64,000 nucleotides of DNA from Psychrobacter sp. DAB_AL43B (GCF_900168255.1 NZ_LT799838.1:2728001-2792000); one strand, 5' to 3'. Positions 9,000 through 18,546 are shown, counted from the stretch's first letter. Notes: a model not told the origin generated them from the letters alone. Translations and numbers: made by a program.

Positions 9000-11153
9000 T
9001 TAAAAGTAACGCATATAAGACAGTTTTATATCGTCATTAGCATCGACACGATCTTGCCAATCATAGCTGGCATTAAGCCGTAGCGCTTGTTTTTTATCGA
9101 TATCGTACTGCAATCCAAAGGTAGTAATTGGCTGCCAATAGTGACCAGTTACCTCAGGCTCATCGCTGCTGCCATGATACCAATACGGCAGTTGCAATTC
9201 AGCTTGCGCGCGTAACTGATTGTTAATCTGATACACACAACCAGCGTTTACCCCTGCCCCCACACGGTAGCCTTTATTGATACCACGTCCACCCTGTACT
9301 GCGCCCGTTGCCAAGGTATAGCACAGCTGCGGCGGCATCTCGCCAGAGTTGGCAGGCGGCGTACCAAACGCCCACGATTTACCATACTCTAAGGTAGTGC
9401 TTCCTACTAAATGATCCGTGCCATCTTGCTGTGAGCCATCATTGATACGTGTGGCTTCAACACTCGCGCCCCACGTCTGACCTTTTTTAGCGGTATTAAC
9501 AGGGTTAAACGAACGTCCGCGAATTAAAGTAAAATTCTGCAAAACGACGCTCTTCGGTTGATTGACCTTGTCATCATCCTTGTCATACAAACGCAATGTC
9601 GCTTTGACGCCCTCTAAATCAAAGAACTGCCCAAACCCTGCGGTACGATCAAGCGTATCATGGAAGCCGGCACGTAGATCAAGCTCGATATAGTTGTTAT
9701 CCCCGCGCTGGCCAATACCAACCTGACCACGCTGCAACGCATGACGATCAAGCGGATTATTATTAGGTGGGGCAATAGTCACTGGCAATAACGTCTGACC
9801 ATCAGCGCTCATGATCGATGACAAATTAATATCGGCTGATTTAATATTATTTGCCGCTTCTTTTGTTAAATCTTGATAACCCAATTTGGCAGCTTGCACG
9901 GCTTTATTTAGCTGTGCTTGGCGTACGCTACTGTCTGCTGGCGTATAAAAGGTACTTGCTAGCAAGTTTTCAGCTTTAAGTAAATTGACCACATCGGAGG
10001 GGATAACGGCATAAGGCAGTTGACTGAGTAAATGCTGTTTAGGGCGTACCACATCGATAAGACGTAAAACCTCCGAAGCACAGTTATCCGTCGCAAAGTA
10101 ATAGGGCAAACTCAAGTCTTTGGTTTCCCACACATGCAGCATGATTTGCTGCACCTCGCTTGGGGTTAAGTCCAATTGATAGGTCCAAGTATCACGTTCG
10201 TCCTCTTTTAGATAGTCTGCAAACTTTTTAGGATAAGGACCAATTTCGATCAGATTATCATAGCCACCACTCGCCGCTTTAACGGCATAAATTAAAAAAC
10301 TATCAGCAGCATCACCATCGACGGTGTCATTAAGCGCATACGCATGATGAATCTGGCTAGGATCAGCCACACTAGCTTTTGAATCAATACGCAATAACGT
10401 ATGGCCAAAGGCAGAGATAGGATTGTCTAAATACTCCTGCGCAAACATCAGTGACAACTGTTCAGGCGCTAGCATTGCCATCCAGTCATCAAGCTCTGAA
10501 CAATCCGCTTGCAATGCTGTTTTGTCAATATTTAACGTTTCTGTGAGCCATTGTACGCGCGCCGGAAAACGGCAAAGTACTGAATTGCTATTATTCGTTT
10601 TAACATTGCTGCTATTGCTCGTAGATCCTGTTAATTCCTGAGCAAGCGCAACCAGCATGGCATCAAGTTCCGCTGCTGAATCTTGCTGACCATTGCTAGT
10701 TAAGAAAAAACTACTATCGTCAACCACGCTTTTATTTTTCTTTTTGCCGAGCAAGCTTTTTTCATCATCTACAAAATATAATAAACGGCGCCATGTGATA
10801 TGTTGGGCGAGATTGTCTTGTTTTACTTGCTGACGCCACGTTATTAATAACTGCTCAGCATTCGTATTTTGAACATTTTGGGTATCTTGTTTATTTTCAT
10901 CTATAGATTTTGCTAAATTTTTAGCAATCAAATCTGGATTAGTATCAAGCGCAAGTTCACCTGTCGTTACGAGCGATGATGGCGTCGGTAAAAACGCTTG
11001 CGCCTGTACGGTTAGCAGTAGTCCGGCAATCGTCAGTGGCAAACGCGCGCGCCTAGTCAGCTGTGTTGGCGTACCCTCTATCGCCATAAGGTTCGAATTA
11101 ATAGACTTTAAGTTAATAGACTTTAAGTTAATAGACTTTAAGTTAATAGGCAT
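9000..11153 (-). CDS. DUF4105 (Lnb N-terminal domain) envelope protein
   Basis: A 717-residue exported protein. A hydrophobic segment at about residues 36-54 (LPLTIAGLLLTVQAQAF) looks like a signal peptide. The DUF4105 part follows, with SAFGHTLLRIDS, ALNDTVDGD, GGYDNLIEIGPYPKKFADYLKEDERDTWTYQLDLT and FATDNCASEVLRLIDV. The C-terminal 250 residues are rich in alternating polar/hydrophobic strands (IELDLRAGFHDTLDRTAGFGQF; LRLNASYDWQDRV) and end in an aromatic (MRYF), like an outer-membrane barrel. Family function is unsettled. The first residues are three LKSIN repeats; starting at MAIEGTPTQL (about 11087) is a reasonable alternative because neither start has a good ribosome site. Confidence 0.85.
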   Translation of the reverse strand: MPINLKSINLKSINLKSINSNLMAIEGTPTQLTRRARLPLTIAGLLLTVQAQAFLPTPSSLVTTGELALDTNPDLIAKNLAKSIDENKQDTQNVQNTNAEQLLITWRQQVKQDNLAQHITWRRLLYFVDDEKSLLGKKKNKSVVDDSSFFLTSNGQQDSAAELDAMLVALAQELTGSTSNSSNVKTNNSNSVLCRFPARVQWLTETLNIDKTALQADCSELDDWMAMLAPEQLSLMFAQEYLDNPISAFGHTLLRIDSKASVADPSQIHHAYALNDTVDGDAADSFLIYAVKAASGGYDNLIEIGPYPKKFADYLKEDERDTWTYQLDLTPSEVQQIMLHVWETKDLSLPYYFATDNCASEVLRLIDVVRPKQHLLSQLPYAVIPSDVVNLLKAENLLASTFYTPADSSVRQAQLNKAVQAAKLGYQDLTKEAANNIKSADINLSSIMSADGQTLLPVTIAPPNNNPLDRHALQRGQVGIGQRGDNNYIELDLRAGFHDTLDRTAGFGQFFDLEGVKATLRLYDKDDDKVNQPKSVVLQNFTLIRGRSFNPVNTAKKGQTWGASVEATRINDGSQQDGTDHLVGSTTLEYGKSWAFGTPPANSGEMPPQLCYTLATGAVQGGRGINKGYRVGAGVNAGCVYQINNQLRAQAELQLPYWYHGSSDEPEVTGHYWQPITTFGLQYDIDKKQALRLNASYDWQDRVDANDDIKLSYMRYF
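11098..11142. repeat. Three perfect 15-bp tandem repeats at the DUF4105 gene start
   Basis: The unit TTAATAGACTTTAAG is repeated exactly three times with a partial fourth. It keeps the frame and encodes Leu-Lys-Ser-Ile-Asn units at the extreme N-terminus. Such an array can change copy number by slippage without breaking the frame. Confidence 0.9.
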
Positions 11154-11336
11154 GAGGTAAAATCTCGCACTGTAGGAGTCATACGCTTATCGCGTTATTA
11201 GGTCTGTCGAATTATCAGAATATATATTCTCAATAATTATCTTTTCTATAGGTATGTTTGCTATTAATGTATACAAAATTTATGATAAAAGGCATTTTTA
11301 CTATGCTTACTTCATAACATTATAAAAGAGAATACT

Positions 11337-11927
11337 ATGTCCATAGCGTCAGCAATGATTATTAACGATGGTCGGTTATCAACGGCCACTTGGCTGGCAT
11401 CCCCAAACTGCAATAGAAGACCTAAGAAAATAAGCATTGATACTATTGTGATCCATAATATCAGCTTACCACCGAGTGAATTTGGCGCCTGTGGCACTGA
11501 CGGTTTACATTATGTTAAGGCCTTATTTACCAATCAATTAGACTGGGAAGCGCATCCGTACTTTAAGACGATTGAAGGTGCAGAAGTTTCAGCTCACCTA
11601 TTTATAGAGCGTGATGGTGCTGTGACTCAGTTTGTTAATTTTAATGAGCGTGCATGGCATGCTGGCAGGTCTAGTTATCTTGGTCGACCTGAATGTAATG
11701 ATTATAGCATTGGCATTGAACTTGAAGGGTCAGATTTTGTGTCCTTTACATCCGCGCAGTATGCCGCACTTGCACAAGTAGTCGCCGCTATCTATGACGC
11801 CTACCCTAAAACCCGCCGGCATCTAACCGGTCATAGCGATATTGCCCCTGATCGCAAGACTGACCCCGGTGATTATTTTGAATGGGTAAAATTGCGCGAG
11901 ATGGTAGCCAACAAACTTGAGGACTAG
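11337..11927 (+). CDS. ampD: 1,6-anhydro-N-acetylmuramoyl-L-alanine amidase AmpD
   Basis: A cytoplasmic zinc amidase that removes the peptide from 1,6-anhydroMurNAc-peptides during wall recycling. Visible residues are His40 (IVIHNIS), RAWHAGRS, the acidic IGIELEGSDF, His166, Lys174 and Asp176 in GHSDIAPDRKTDPGDYF. These match the zinc ligands and catalytic Lys of the family. Length 196 is normal. It has no signal peptide, which separates it from AmiD-type lipoproteins. In relatives, AmpD loss raises the beta-lactamase inducer pool; no ampR/ampC is visible here. It is divergent from the DUF4105 gene and followed by murJ after 146 bases. Confidence 0.95.
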   Translation: MSIASAMIINDGRLSTATWLASPNCNRRPKKISIDTIVIHNISLPPSEFGACGTDGLHYVKALFTNQLDWEAHPYFKTIEGAEVSAHLFIERDGAVTQFVNFNERAWHAGRSSYLGRPECNDYSIGIELEGSDFVSFTSAQYAALAQVVAAIYDAYPKTRRHLTGHSDIAPDRKTDPGDYFEWVKLREMVANKLED

Positions 11928-12073
11928 CTCGTATTAGTAGCTCTGTTAATAGCACGCCTAATTTCCACATCCAATTCATTTACCGATGCTATGAAAGTGC
12001 TATAATCTGTCAGTTTTTTGACCTCAGTACATCAATAAATAAATTAGCAAACCACTCAGCATAATAGGTTCTC

Positions 12074-13624
12074 ATGGCAAAAAGTCGGTTATTTCGTTCA
12101 ACCATGGTAGTCAGTAGCATGACCATGCTGTCGCGTATTTTAGGTCTGGTACGTGATATCGTATTACTAGGTGTCTTTGGCGCTGGTGGTCTGATGGATG
12201 CCTTTTTGGTCGCCTTTAAGATACCTAATTTTTTACGTCGTCTATTTGCTGAAGGCGCGTTTAGCCAAGCCTTCGTACCCGTCCTATCAGAATATAAAGA
12301 AAAATATAGCTTACAAGAGGTACAGATATTAGTCAGCCGTACTTCAGGTGCGCTGTTGCTAATTTTGTCCATGCTCACTGTCGTGGTGATTTTAATGGCA
12401 CCGTGGGTCGTGACTTTATTTGCTCCAGGTTTTGCTGATCAGCCCGATAAGTTTGCTATTACTGCTGAATTGCTACGTCTAACCTTTCCTTATTTACTAT
12501 TTATCTCAATGACTGCTTTTGCTAGCGGTATACTGCAAAGCTACGGACGCTTTGCGGCCCCTGCCTTTGCACCGGTGCTGCTCAATCTATGTATGATTGG
12601 CGGCGCGTTGGTATTTTCTCCCATGTTCGAGACGCCCATTATGGCGCTCGGTTATGCGGTCGCTATTGCCGGTTTATTACAACTATTACTGCAGTTACCG
12701 CAGTTGTCACAGCAAAAGCTATTAGTTCTGCCTAAAATCGATTTTCAGCACGAAGGTGTCAAGCGCATATTAAAGCTGATGTTGCCTGCTATCTTTGGGG
12801 TGTCGGTTACTCAGATTAATCTATTATTAAATACTATCTTTGCTTCATTGATGATTGGCGGTTCGGTCTCGTGGCTATATGCCGCTGAGCGCATGAGTGA
12901 GCTGCCACTTGGCTTAATTGGTGTGGCGATTGGTACGGTTATTTTACCTAGCCTATCAAAAAGTGAGGCCAAAAAAGACGATATTAGCTTTAAAAAGACT
13001 ATTGATTGGGCAGCACGTTTAATTATTTTGGTGGGTGTACCTGCATCGGCGGCCTTGTTTATACTGTCTGATGTGCTGATGCAAGCGTTATTCTTACGTG
13101 GTGAATTTACCTTACTTGATGCGCAAATGAGTTCGCTCGCGTTACGTAGTATGGCGGGTGGCATATTAGGCTTTATGCTAATTAAAGTCTTTGCCCCTGC
13201 TTTCTTTGCTCGTCAAGATATACGCACGCCAGTGAAAATTGGTATTATTTCCGTTTTTGCCAATATGATTTTTAGCGTCATCTTCATCGGGTTATTTTAC
13301 TTTTTTGAGATTCCACTGCATGGTGGTCTGGCACTTGCGACGACCGGCGCATCATTTGTGAATGCAGGCTTATTGTATTATTTCTTACATAAACGCGATA
13401 TTTTCCGTTTTGGCAGTCACTGGAAAAAGCTGTTTGCGCAGTTTGCGATTTCTACCAGTGCCATGGTCGCTGTGCTTTATGTCATGCTACCCTACTTTCC
13501 AACCGATGATGCTCAGTGGCGACGTTTGATTGCGCTACTGATTATGTGCACGGTCGGTGCGCTGGTTTATGGTGTGGTGTTATTAGCAACAGGCTTCCGC
13601 CCTCGCCAGCTTAAACATGGTTAA
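12074..13624 (+). CDS. murJ: Lipid II flippase MurJ
   Basis: An inner-membrane MOP-superfamily flippase that moves lipid II to the periplasmic face. The 516-residue protein has about 14 hydrophobic segments and the family start KSRLFRSTMVVSSMTMLSRILGLVRDIVLLGVFGAGGLMDAF. It continues with AFKIPNFLRRLFAEGAFSQAFVPVLSEYKE, then SWLYAAERMSELPLGLIGVAIGTVILPSLS and a second-half KVFAPAFFARQDIRTPVKIG. The conserved Arg/Glu residues of the central cavity region are present in these motifs. It works downstream of MurG, encoded 8 kb away. Confidence 0.97.
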   Translation: MAKSRLFRSTMVVSSMTMLSRILGLVRDIVLLGVFGAGGLMDAFLVAFKIPNFLRRLFAEGAFSQAFVPVLSEYKEKYSLQEVQILVSRTSGALLLILSMLTVVVILMAPWVVTLFAPGFADQPDKFAITAELLRLTFPYLLFISMTAFASGILQSYGRFAAPAFAPVLLNLCMIGGALVFSPMFETPIMALGYAVAIAGLLQLLLQLPQLSQQKLLVLPKIDFQHEGVKRILKLMLPAIFGVSVTQINLLLNTIFASLMIGGSVSWLYAAERMSELPLGLIGVAIGTVILPSLSKSEAKKDDISFKKTIDWAARLIILVGVPASAALFILSDVLMQALFLRGEFTLLDAQMSSLALRSMAGGILGFMLIKVFAPAFFARQDIRTPVKIGIISVFANMIFSVIFIGLFYFFEIPLHGGLALATTGASFVNAGLLYYFLHKRDIFRFGSHWKKLFAQFAISTSAMVAVLYVMLPYFPTDDAQWRRLIALLIMCTVGALVYGVVLLATGFRPRQLKHG

Positions 13625-13746
13625 ACAAGTTACATAAGATATTAACTTACGAAACCAAAACAAGGTCAATATGAGAATTGACAATGAATGATGCTGATAG
13701 TTGCCATAATGGCTCATTGTTAAATCACTCACTATTAAGGTTTTAT

Positions 13747-14382
13747 ATGATAAATCGGCAACTCACAGCTCGACGCTTACCTAAGATTGTTGCGACTGGT
13801 TTACTTGGTTTTTCTTTATTTAGTGCCGGACTGCTGATAAGCGGTTGTAGCGATAATGATAATGTGCAGAGCAAGCCAGCGAACGAGACGACAGACAGTT
13901 CATCTGCCGTAGAGACTGCTAAGAGTACGGATGATGTCGCGGCTAATGCTGATGTTAATAAGGCTAATACTAATAGTATAGACGACAGTGCCTCAGCTAC
14001 ACCCGATACGGACATTGTTAGTCACGATATCAGCCCTATCGCAGCAGCCGTTAAAGAGCCAAGTATACTAACCAATAAAACCCAAGTCGGTACACCAGAA
14101 AATACGGTCAAGCTAGCACTTGATACTTTATATTATGGCGATATTGAAAAGGCTGCGACTTATTATAAAGTCGATATGGAAGATTTCGCTGAAGAGTTAA
14201 AAAATACTCAGTTTGCCTTTAAGCAGACGGTTGAAGCCGTCACTATTATTGATACCAAATACAACAGCGACAAAACAAAGGCAACCGTCATCGGTGAGCT
14301 TATGCTCAAAGGCCAAAAAAAACCTGCTCCCCTGACTTATGAGCTACAAAAAATCAATGGTGAATGGAAAATATTGGGCTAA
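13747..14382 (+). CDS. Putative lipoprotein with C-terminal DUF4878-like domain
   Basis: The start at 13747 (MINRQLTARRLPK) has AAGG about eight bases upstream, and the longer frame from 13678 has nothing comparable. A hydrophobic signal ends in the lipobox LLISGC, so Cys is near residue 34. About 80 Ser/Thr/Asn/Asp/Ala-rich residues form a linker. A compact C-terminal domain follows (NTVKLALDTLYYGDIEKAATYY...KINGEWKILG) that resembles the NTF2-like DUF4878 fold. It is probably a periplasm-facing envelope lipoprotein. The exact function is unknown. Confidence 0.75.
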   Translation: MINRQLTARRLPKIVATGLLGFSLFSAGLLISGCSDNDNVQSKPANETTDSSSAVETAKSTDDVAANADVNKANTNSIDDSASATPDTDIVSHDISPIAAAVKEPSILTNKTQVGTPENTVKLALDTLYYGDIEKAATYYKVDMEDFAEELKNTQFAFKQTVEAVTIIDTKYNSDKTKATVIGELMLKGQKKPAPLTYELQKINGEWKILG

Positions 14383-14454
14383 AACTGTTCAGTATAAATA
14401 ACGGTTTTAACGCTTGTTACTATCGTAAGTTCAAAATAAAACACCTATGATTGT

Positions 14455-14568
14455 CACAACATTCTGCTGATATAAATTTTTGTCGCTTGCTGTGCGCTTC
14501 GCCAGACAGAGGCTTCGCAAAATTCATATTAGCAACACTATATTCTTTTTAAAGTGAATCGACTATAT
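14455..14568 (-). repeat. Dispersed palindromic repeat, copy B
   Basis: This is the reverse-complement counterpart of copy A. On the minus strand it reads ATATAGTCGATTCACTTTAA, then AATATAGTGTTGCTAATATG, AATTTTGCGAAGCCTCTG, AAGCGCACAGCAAGC, and an inverted outer arm AAATTTATATCAGCAG. The 15-mer AAGCGCACAGCAAGC is identical to copy A. The left end overlaps the last codons and the stop of the GNAT gene. Confidence 0.75.
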
Positions 14569-15205
14569 CGTCTGGAATGACGGTCTTACCAAGCATCACC
14601 ACATCAGCGATAAACCCTTCCATGTCGCAAACCTTTGGCATATAACCCCATTGCTCAAAGCCAATTTTACGGAATAGACCTAAACTTGGTTGATTGTGAG
14701 CAAAAATAAGCGCTATCACATTATGAATCTCAAGGCTTGGCGCTTGATTCAGCATCCAGTGTAGCAATAAGCTTCCCAACCCTTGACCATGGCAATCCTT
14801 GTGCAGATAAATGCTAATCTCACTACTGATATTATAAGCCGGTCGCGCATACAAATCACTAAAGCTGCCCCACGCAACTATTGGGGAACATTCTTTTTGC
14901 TTCGCGCTGTCGATACCTACTATATCTACCATTCTAACGACATAAATAGGTCGCGTTGCACTGTTGAGGTGTTCCTCAAACCAAGCTTCGCGCTCTTCAG
15001 AAGTTACTGGCGTTAGATTGGCCGTTGCTTGTTTACCGGCAATACTTTGATTATAAATTGCTAAAATTTCTGCTAAGCCGTCTATGCTTGCGCGCTGCAC
15101 AAGAAATTTATCGTTGAGCTTGTTTGCTGCTAATAGATGCAGCATAGAATGAGGGACATCATTAGTATCAGACTTAGCAGTCGCGTTAGAAGCAACATCA
15201 GACAT
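14549..15205 (-). CDS. GNAT-family N-acetyltransferase
   Basis: The start is placed at 15205 (MSDVASNATAKSD) because GGA lies seven bases upstream; the frame extends to 15307 but that part looks untranslated. The acetyltransferase body starts near residue 35 (FLVQRASIDGLAEILAIYNQSIAGKQATANL), with the acetyl-CoA loop HKDCHGQGLGSLLLHWML and the C-terminal NQPSLGLFRKIGFEQWGYMPKV. This resembles phosphinothricin/methionine-sulfoximine-type acetyltransferases, but the substrate is not decidable. The C-terminal DIVDSL and stop codon lie in repeat copy B, so the insertion appears to have remodelled the tail. Confidence 0.85.
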   Translation of the reverse strand: MSDVASNATAKSDTNDVPHSMLHLLAANKLNDKFLVQRASIDGLAEILAIYNQSIAGKQATANLTPVTSEEREAWFEEHLNSATRPIYVVRMVDIVGIDSAKQKECSPIVAWGSFSDLYARPAYNISSEISIYLHKDCHGQGLGSLLLHWMLNQAPSLEIHNVIALIFAHNQPSLGLFRKIGFEQWGYMPKVCDMEGFIADVVMLGKTVIPDDIVDSL

Positions 15206-15494
15206 AGCATTTCCATGATTAACGGTAATTAGTAATTGGTAATAGAGGATGTGCGATAAATCGTTAATGGCTAAACCGTTAATTAATAACAATCGCGGAA
15301 TGAGCAAACAACCCTAAGCCAAATAAAATCACTAACTTTTAAGGTTGCTGGCGTTGTTCTTTTATTATCAGCAGACTATAAGATGTTAGTATGGCTATTT
15401 TACTTTATAATGGCTGATTTTAAACGCCTCGATTTTAAATATAGAAGTGTTTTTTCACTTTTTATCTGGTCTTATTTATCATAGCTGAAAATTT

Positions 15495-16538
15495 ATGAAC
15501 ACCTATTTTCTTGAGCAATTGATGGCGTCTTCAGACGCTTCGCATAACAACACCAGCCCAATAGCTTTAGCGCCTTGCGTGCTTACTATCGGTAACTTCG
15601 ATGGCGTGCATTTAGGTCATCAAGCGATGCTCACTCAAGTTCGTACACTTGCACAAGGGCGTAATCTTGGCTCTGCGGTCATGATATTTGAGCCACAGCC
15701 ACGTGAGTTCTTTGCTCCAGCTACTGCCCCGGCACGCTTAACCAATCTTGCTGAAAAGCAGGCGTTGCTAGCAGAATATGGGGTTGAGACCTTGATTATA
15801 GCGGGCTTTGATGCCGAATTTCGCTCGTTATCAGCACAGGCATTTGCAGATATTTTAGCGCGACGCCTCAATGTAAAAGCCTTGGTATTGGGTGATGACT
15901 TCAAATTTGGTCATGACCGTACCGGTGATAGTCAGTTTTTGCGTGATTATGGCTTGCATGTAACCAATCTACATACCGTCACAGATAGCAGCGATAAAGC
16001 GGCGCGTATTAGCTCAACCCGTATTCGTGATTTATTATTGGCCGGTGATATTAATGCTGCTAATACCTTACTTGGACGCGAGTATGCAATCACAGGAACG
16101 GTCGTCGGTGGTGATAAAATTGGTCGAACGATGGACTTCCCTACCGCCAATATTGACTTAAAGCGCATAAAGCCTGCTCTACACGGTATCTTTGCGGTCG
16201 ATGTCGTCAGCCTCGATGAGGGTGGTAATGTCATACCTAATGGTTTAACAACTCGCACGGATGGCGAGAATAAAGGCGTAGCAGGGTTGCGTCCGCATAG
16301 CTTGTTTGGTACGGCTAATCTTGGCACCAGACCATCGGTGGATAAAAAACATGATTGGCGGTTAGAAGTGCATTTTCCAGAGTTGCAAGCTGACTTATAT
16401 GGTTTAACTTTACAAGTGCGCTTTTTGCACTATTTGCATGGCGAACGACATTATGAGAGCCTAGAGGCCTTAAAAGCTGGTATTCATCACGATGTAAAAG
16501 AATTACTTGAGTGGCGATCAAAGCAAACAACCTGCTAG
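15495..16538 (+). CDS. ribF: Bifunctional riboflavin kinase / FAD synthetase
   Basis: RibF makes FMN from riboflavin and then FAD. The N-terminal nucleotidyltransferase half shows LTIGNFDGVHLGHQAMLTQ and VLGDDFKFGHDRTGD, with ISSTRIRDLLLAGD. The C-terminal flavokinase half shows YAITGTVVGGDKIGRTMDFPTANI and LGTRPSVDKKHDWRLEVHF, ending LHYLHGERHYESLEALKAGIHHDV. Length is 347, against about 310 usually. The excess is an N-terminal Ser/Ala stretch and an insertion around residues 248-275 (DEGGNVIPNGLTTRTDGENKG). FAD serves AhpF and other flavoenzymes of the window. Confidence 0.96.
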   Translation: MNTYFLEQLMASSDASHNNTSPIALAPCVLTIGNFDGVHLGHQAMLTQVRTLAQGRNLGSAVMIFEPQPREFFAPATAPARLTNLAEKQALLAEYGVETLIIAGFDAEFRSLSAQAFADILARRLNVKALVLGDDFKFGHDRTGDSQFLRDYGLHVTNLHTVTDSSDKAARISSTRIRDLLLAGDINAANTLLGREYAITGTVVGGDKIGRTMDFPTANIDLKRIKPALHGIFAVDVVSLDEGGNVIPNGLTTRTDGENKGVAGLRPHSLFGTANLGTRPSVDKKHDWRLEVHFPELQADLYGLTLQVRFLHYLHGERHYESLEALKAGIHHDVKELLEWRSKQTTC

Positions 16539-16562
16539 AAAATATAGCTAATAAATAAAAAA

Positions 16563-16595
16563 AGCCCGCAACATTTTATCGTTGTGGGCTTTTTT
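16563..16595. terminator. Bidirectional terminator between ribF and the DUF2789 gene
   Basis: The stem AGCCCGCAAC...GTTGTGGGCT is flanked by an A-run on the left and a T-run on the right. It can therefore stop both ribF transcripts and the convergent DUF2789 transcripts. Confidence 0.9.
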
Positions 16596-16625
16596 ATAAG
16601 TGAGATTTTTATAAAAAGCTCACTT

Positions 16626-16865
16626 TTAAGCGTCTGGATGCAGTCGCACATTTAAGTCATCAATGACCTCAACCCATTCCGCATCTTTTTCCCATTCTTC
16701 TTGTAGAAAAGCTCGTTGACTGTCCGTCCAAATCTTAGCTTCTATTAACTTCTCTTCTTTTGCCAATTTATTATTGTCGATAAAGCTATCAATTGCTTCG
16801 TCTGAGCTATCCAGTCCTAACTGAGCAAATAGCTCATTCATATTATACTCAGGTTCACCTAACAT
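16626..16865 (-). CDS. DUF2789 family protein
   Basis: A 79-residue acidic cytoplasmic protein. The ATG at 16865 has AAGGAG seven bases upstream. The conserved pattern is MNELFAQLGLDSSDEAIDSFI at residues 9-29, then AKIWTDSQRAFLQEEW and DAEWVEVIDDLNVRLH at the end. This is the DUF2789 signature found in Pseudomonas and Acinetobacter relatives. The function is unknown. It is a single gene, convergent with ribF, with a shared terminator. Confidence 0.85.
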   Translation of the reverse strand: MLGEPEYNMNELFAQLGLDSSDEAIDSFIDNNKLAKEEKLIEAKIWTDSQRAFLQEEWEKDAEWVEVIDDLNVRLHPDA

Positions 16866-17197
16866 AACTTTCTCCTTAAATGATACAGATTGATGACACA
16901 GATTTATATGTGCTTATTATTTAGACTAACCATTTGATTGTAGCAAGCTTTATGATAATAGCTGTTAATCAACGTTTATCTAACGTTATCAATTGTATTA
17001 ACAGTCTCGCGTTGATGGTACAAAACTGAGAAGTTATGAAAGCAACTTATGTTAAGCATTAGAAAACAGCTGATTCTAAAAGTATATGCTAAACCACAAA
17101 AAAGCCCTCAAAGTTTATGAGGGCTTTTCATACATCATATACGTGTTATACATTATATGCTTAATAAACAGGGCTAAATTTTTAGCTGTTTAGCGCC
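16866..17197. other. Gap between the DUF2789 gene and mdh
   Basis: This is 332 bases without a supported gene. It holds the mdh terminator at its right end and presumably the DUF2789 promoter next to 16865. Nothing else is recognised. Confidence 0.6.
17103..17126 (-). terminator. mdh terminator
   Basis: The stem AGCCCTCA...TGAGGGCT has a short loop and T-runs on both sides. It lies about 70 bases beyond the mdh stop. Confidence 0.88.
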
Positions 17198-18181
17198 TTA
17201 TGGTAGTAAGTGTGCTACTGCGTCACGCTCTTCATTAAGCTCTTGCTCAGTAGCTGCCATTTTCTCTTTTGAGAAAGCTGAAGACACATCAACGTCAGCA
17301 ACGATAGACCAGTCGCCATCTTTACAAGTACATGGGAATGAGTAAATCAAGCCTTCAGAGATACCATACTCGCCATTAGAGTAGACACCCATAGAGACCC
17401 AATCGTTATCATCAGTACCCATTACCCACGTACGTACGTGTGCAATAGCAGCGTTTGCAGCAGAGGCTGCAGAAGAGGCACCACGAGCTTTAATGATTGC
17501 CGCACCGCGTTGTTGTACTTCTGGGATATAAGTCGCTTCATACCATTCGCGATCTACTAAATCTAATGCAGGCTTACCGTTTACGGTGCAAGCCGTTAGA
17601 TCAGGGTACTGAGTTGATGAATGGTTGCCCCAAATGATCATTTTTTTCACGTCATTAATGGTGCTGTCAGTTTTACCTGCTAACTGTGCCATTGCGCGGT
17701 TATGATCCAAACGAGTCATCGCAGTAAAGTTACGTGGGTCTAAATCTGGTGCATTACGCTGAGCAATAACAGCGTTGGTATTAGCAGGGTTACCTACTAC
17801 CAATACTTTAACATCACGGCTAGCAACGTCATTCAATGCTTTACCTTGCGCTGAGAAAATCGCAGCGTTGGCTTCTAGCAAGTCTTTACGTTCCATACCT
17901 GGGCCACGAGGACGTGAGCCTACTAGTAAAGCATAGTCGATATCTTTAAACGCAACAGTGGCATCATCAGTTTGTACGATACCTGCCAACAAAGGAAATG
18001 CACAGTCTTCTAATTCCATGACCACACCCTTTAAGGCGTCTAGTGCTGGAGCGATTTCAAGTAATTGCAAGATTACTGGCTGATCTTTACCTAGCATTTC
18101 ACCAGATGCAATACGAAATAACATAGCATAGCTGATATTACCAGCAGCACCAGTTACGGCAACACGTACAGGTTGTTTCAT
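17198..18181 (-). CDS. mdh: Malate dehydrogenase
   Basis: An NAD-dependent TCA-cycle enzyme interconverting malate and oxaloacetate. The 327-residue protein belongs to the group with the Rossmann motif [21 protein letters not shown]. It has the substrate loop [17 protein letters not shown] (Arg residues for malate), [10 protein letters not shown], the [12 protein letters not shown] pair, and the catalytic His in [12 protein letters not shown]. It ends in [11 protein letters not shown]. It is a single transcription unit with its own terminator. A Fur-like palindrome lies 33 bases upstream of the start. Confidence 0.97.
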   Translation of the reverse strand: MKQPVRVAVTGAAGNISYAMLFRIASGEMLGKDQPVILQLLEIAPALDALKGVVMELEDCAFPLLAGIVQTDDATVAFKDIDYALLVGSRPRGPGMERKDLLEANAAIFSAQGKALNDVASRDVKVLVVGNPANTNAVIAQRNAPDLDPRNFTAMTRLDHNRAMAQLAGKTDSTINDVKKMIIWGNHSSTQYPDLTACTVNGKPALDLVDREWYEATYIPEVQQRGAAIIKARGASSAASAANAAIAHVRTWVMGTDDNDWVSMGVYSNGEYGISEGLIYSFPCTCKDGDWSIVADVDVSSAFSKEKMAATEQELNEERDAVAHLLP

Positions 18182-18546
18182 AGAATATTCCCTAATTGAT
18201 TATTAGATAATTCATGATTATCATTTTAGATATCGACTTGCTAGATGAATAATAGCAGTCATAAACCGAGGGTTAGTGTAGCACTTCAGCCTATTAACCG
18301 TCTAGAGAAAGCGAGAAAGCTATCCATAACTATATTGTTACATTTTATACGAAAAAATATCGACAATTGTTATAGATAACTATATTAATAAAGTAACAAA
18401 GGAAGACAGAATAAGATTTAAAGTGTGCTTTGTCAGAAGCATTTCGATGAATATCAAAACGTTGAAAAGAGTTTTTGAATGATTGGCGCTGCCGGCTAAT
18501 GACGTGCTTTAGATACGCAATCCATAACTAGATTAATAAAGGAATA
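18182..18546. other. Gap between mdh and the RNase T2-like gene
   Basis: This is 365 bases without a supported gene. It contains the mdh promoter region with the candidate Fur operator at 18210-18228. The rest is AT-rich and unrecognised. Confidence 0.6.
18210..18228 (-). promoter_or_regulatory. Candidate Fur box upstream of mdh
   Basis: On the minus strand TAAAATGATAATCATGAAT agrees at 14 of 19 positions with the Fur consensus GATAATGATAATCATTATC. It centres on the perfect palindrome ATGATAATCAT. It overlaps a second GATAAT-type half-site. It lies 29-47 bases before the ATG, where it could block a promoter or a leader. Confidence 0.45.

Noticed and set aside
11217..11230. AGAATATATATTCT palindrome between the DUF4105 gene and ampD
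   Set aside because: A simple AT-rich 14-bp palindrome is expected by chance in AT-rich intergenic DNA; no further support.
12010..12378. 122-codon frame antisense to murJ
   Set aside because: It overlaps the conserved N-terminus of MurJ and has no supporting features.
15947..16327. 126-codon frame antisense to ribF
   Set aside because: It shadows the flavokinase domain; no start signal or domain.
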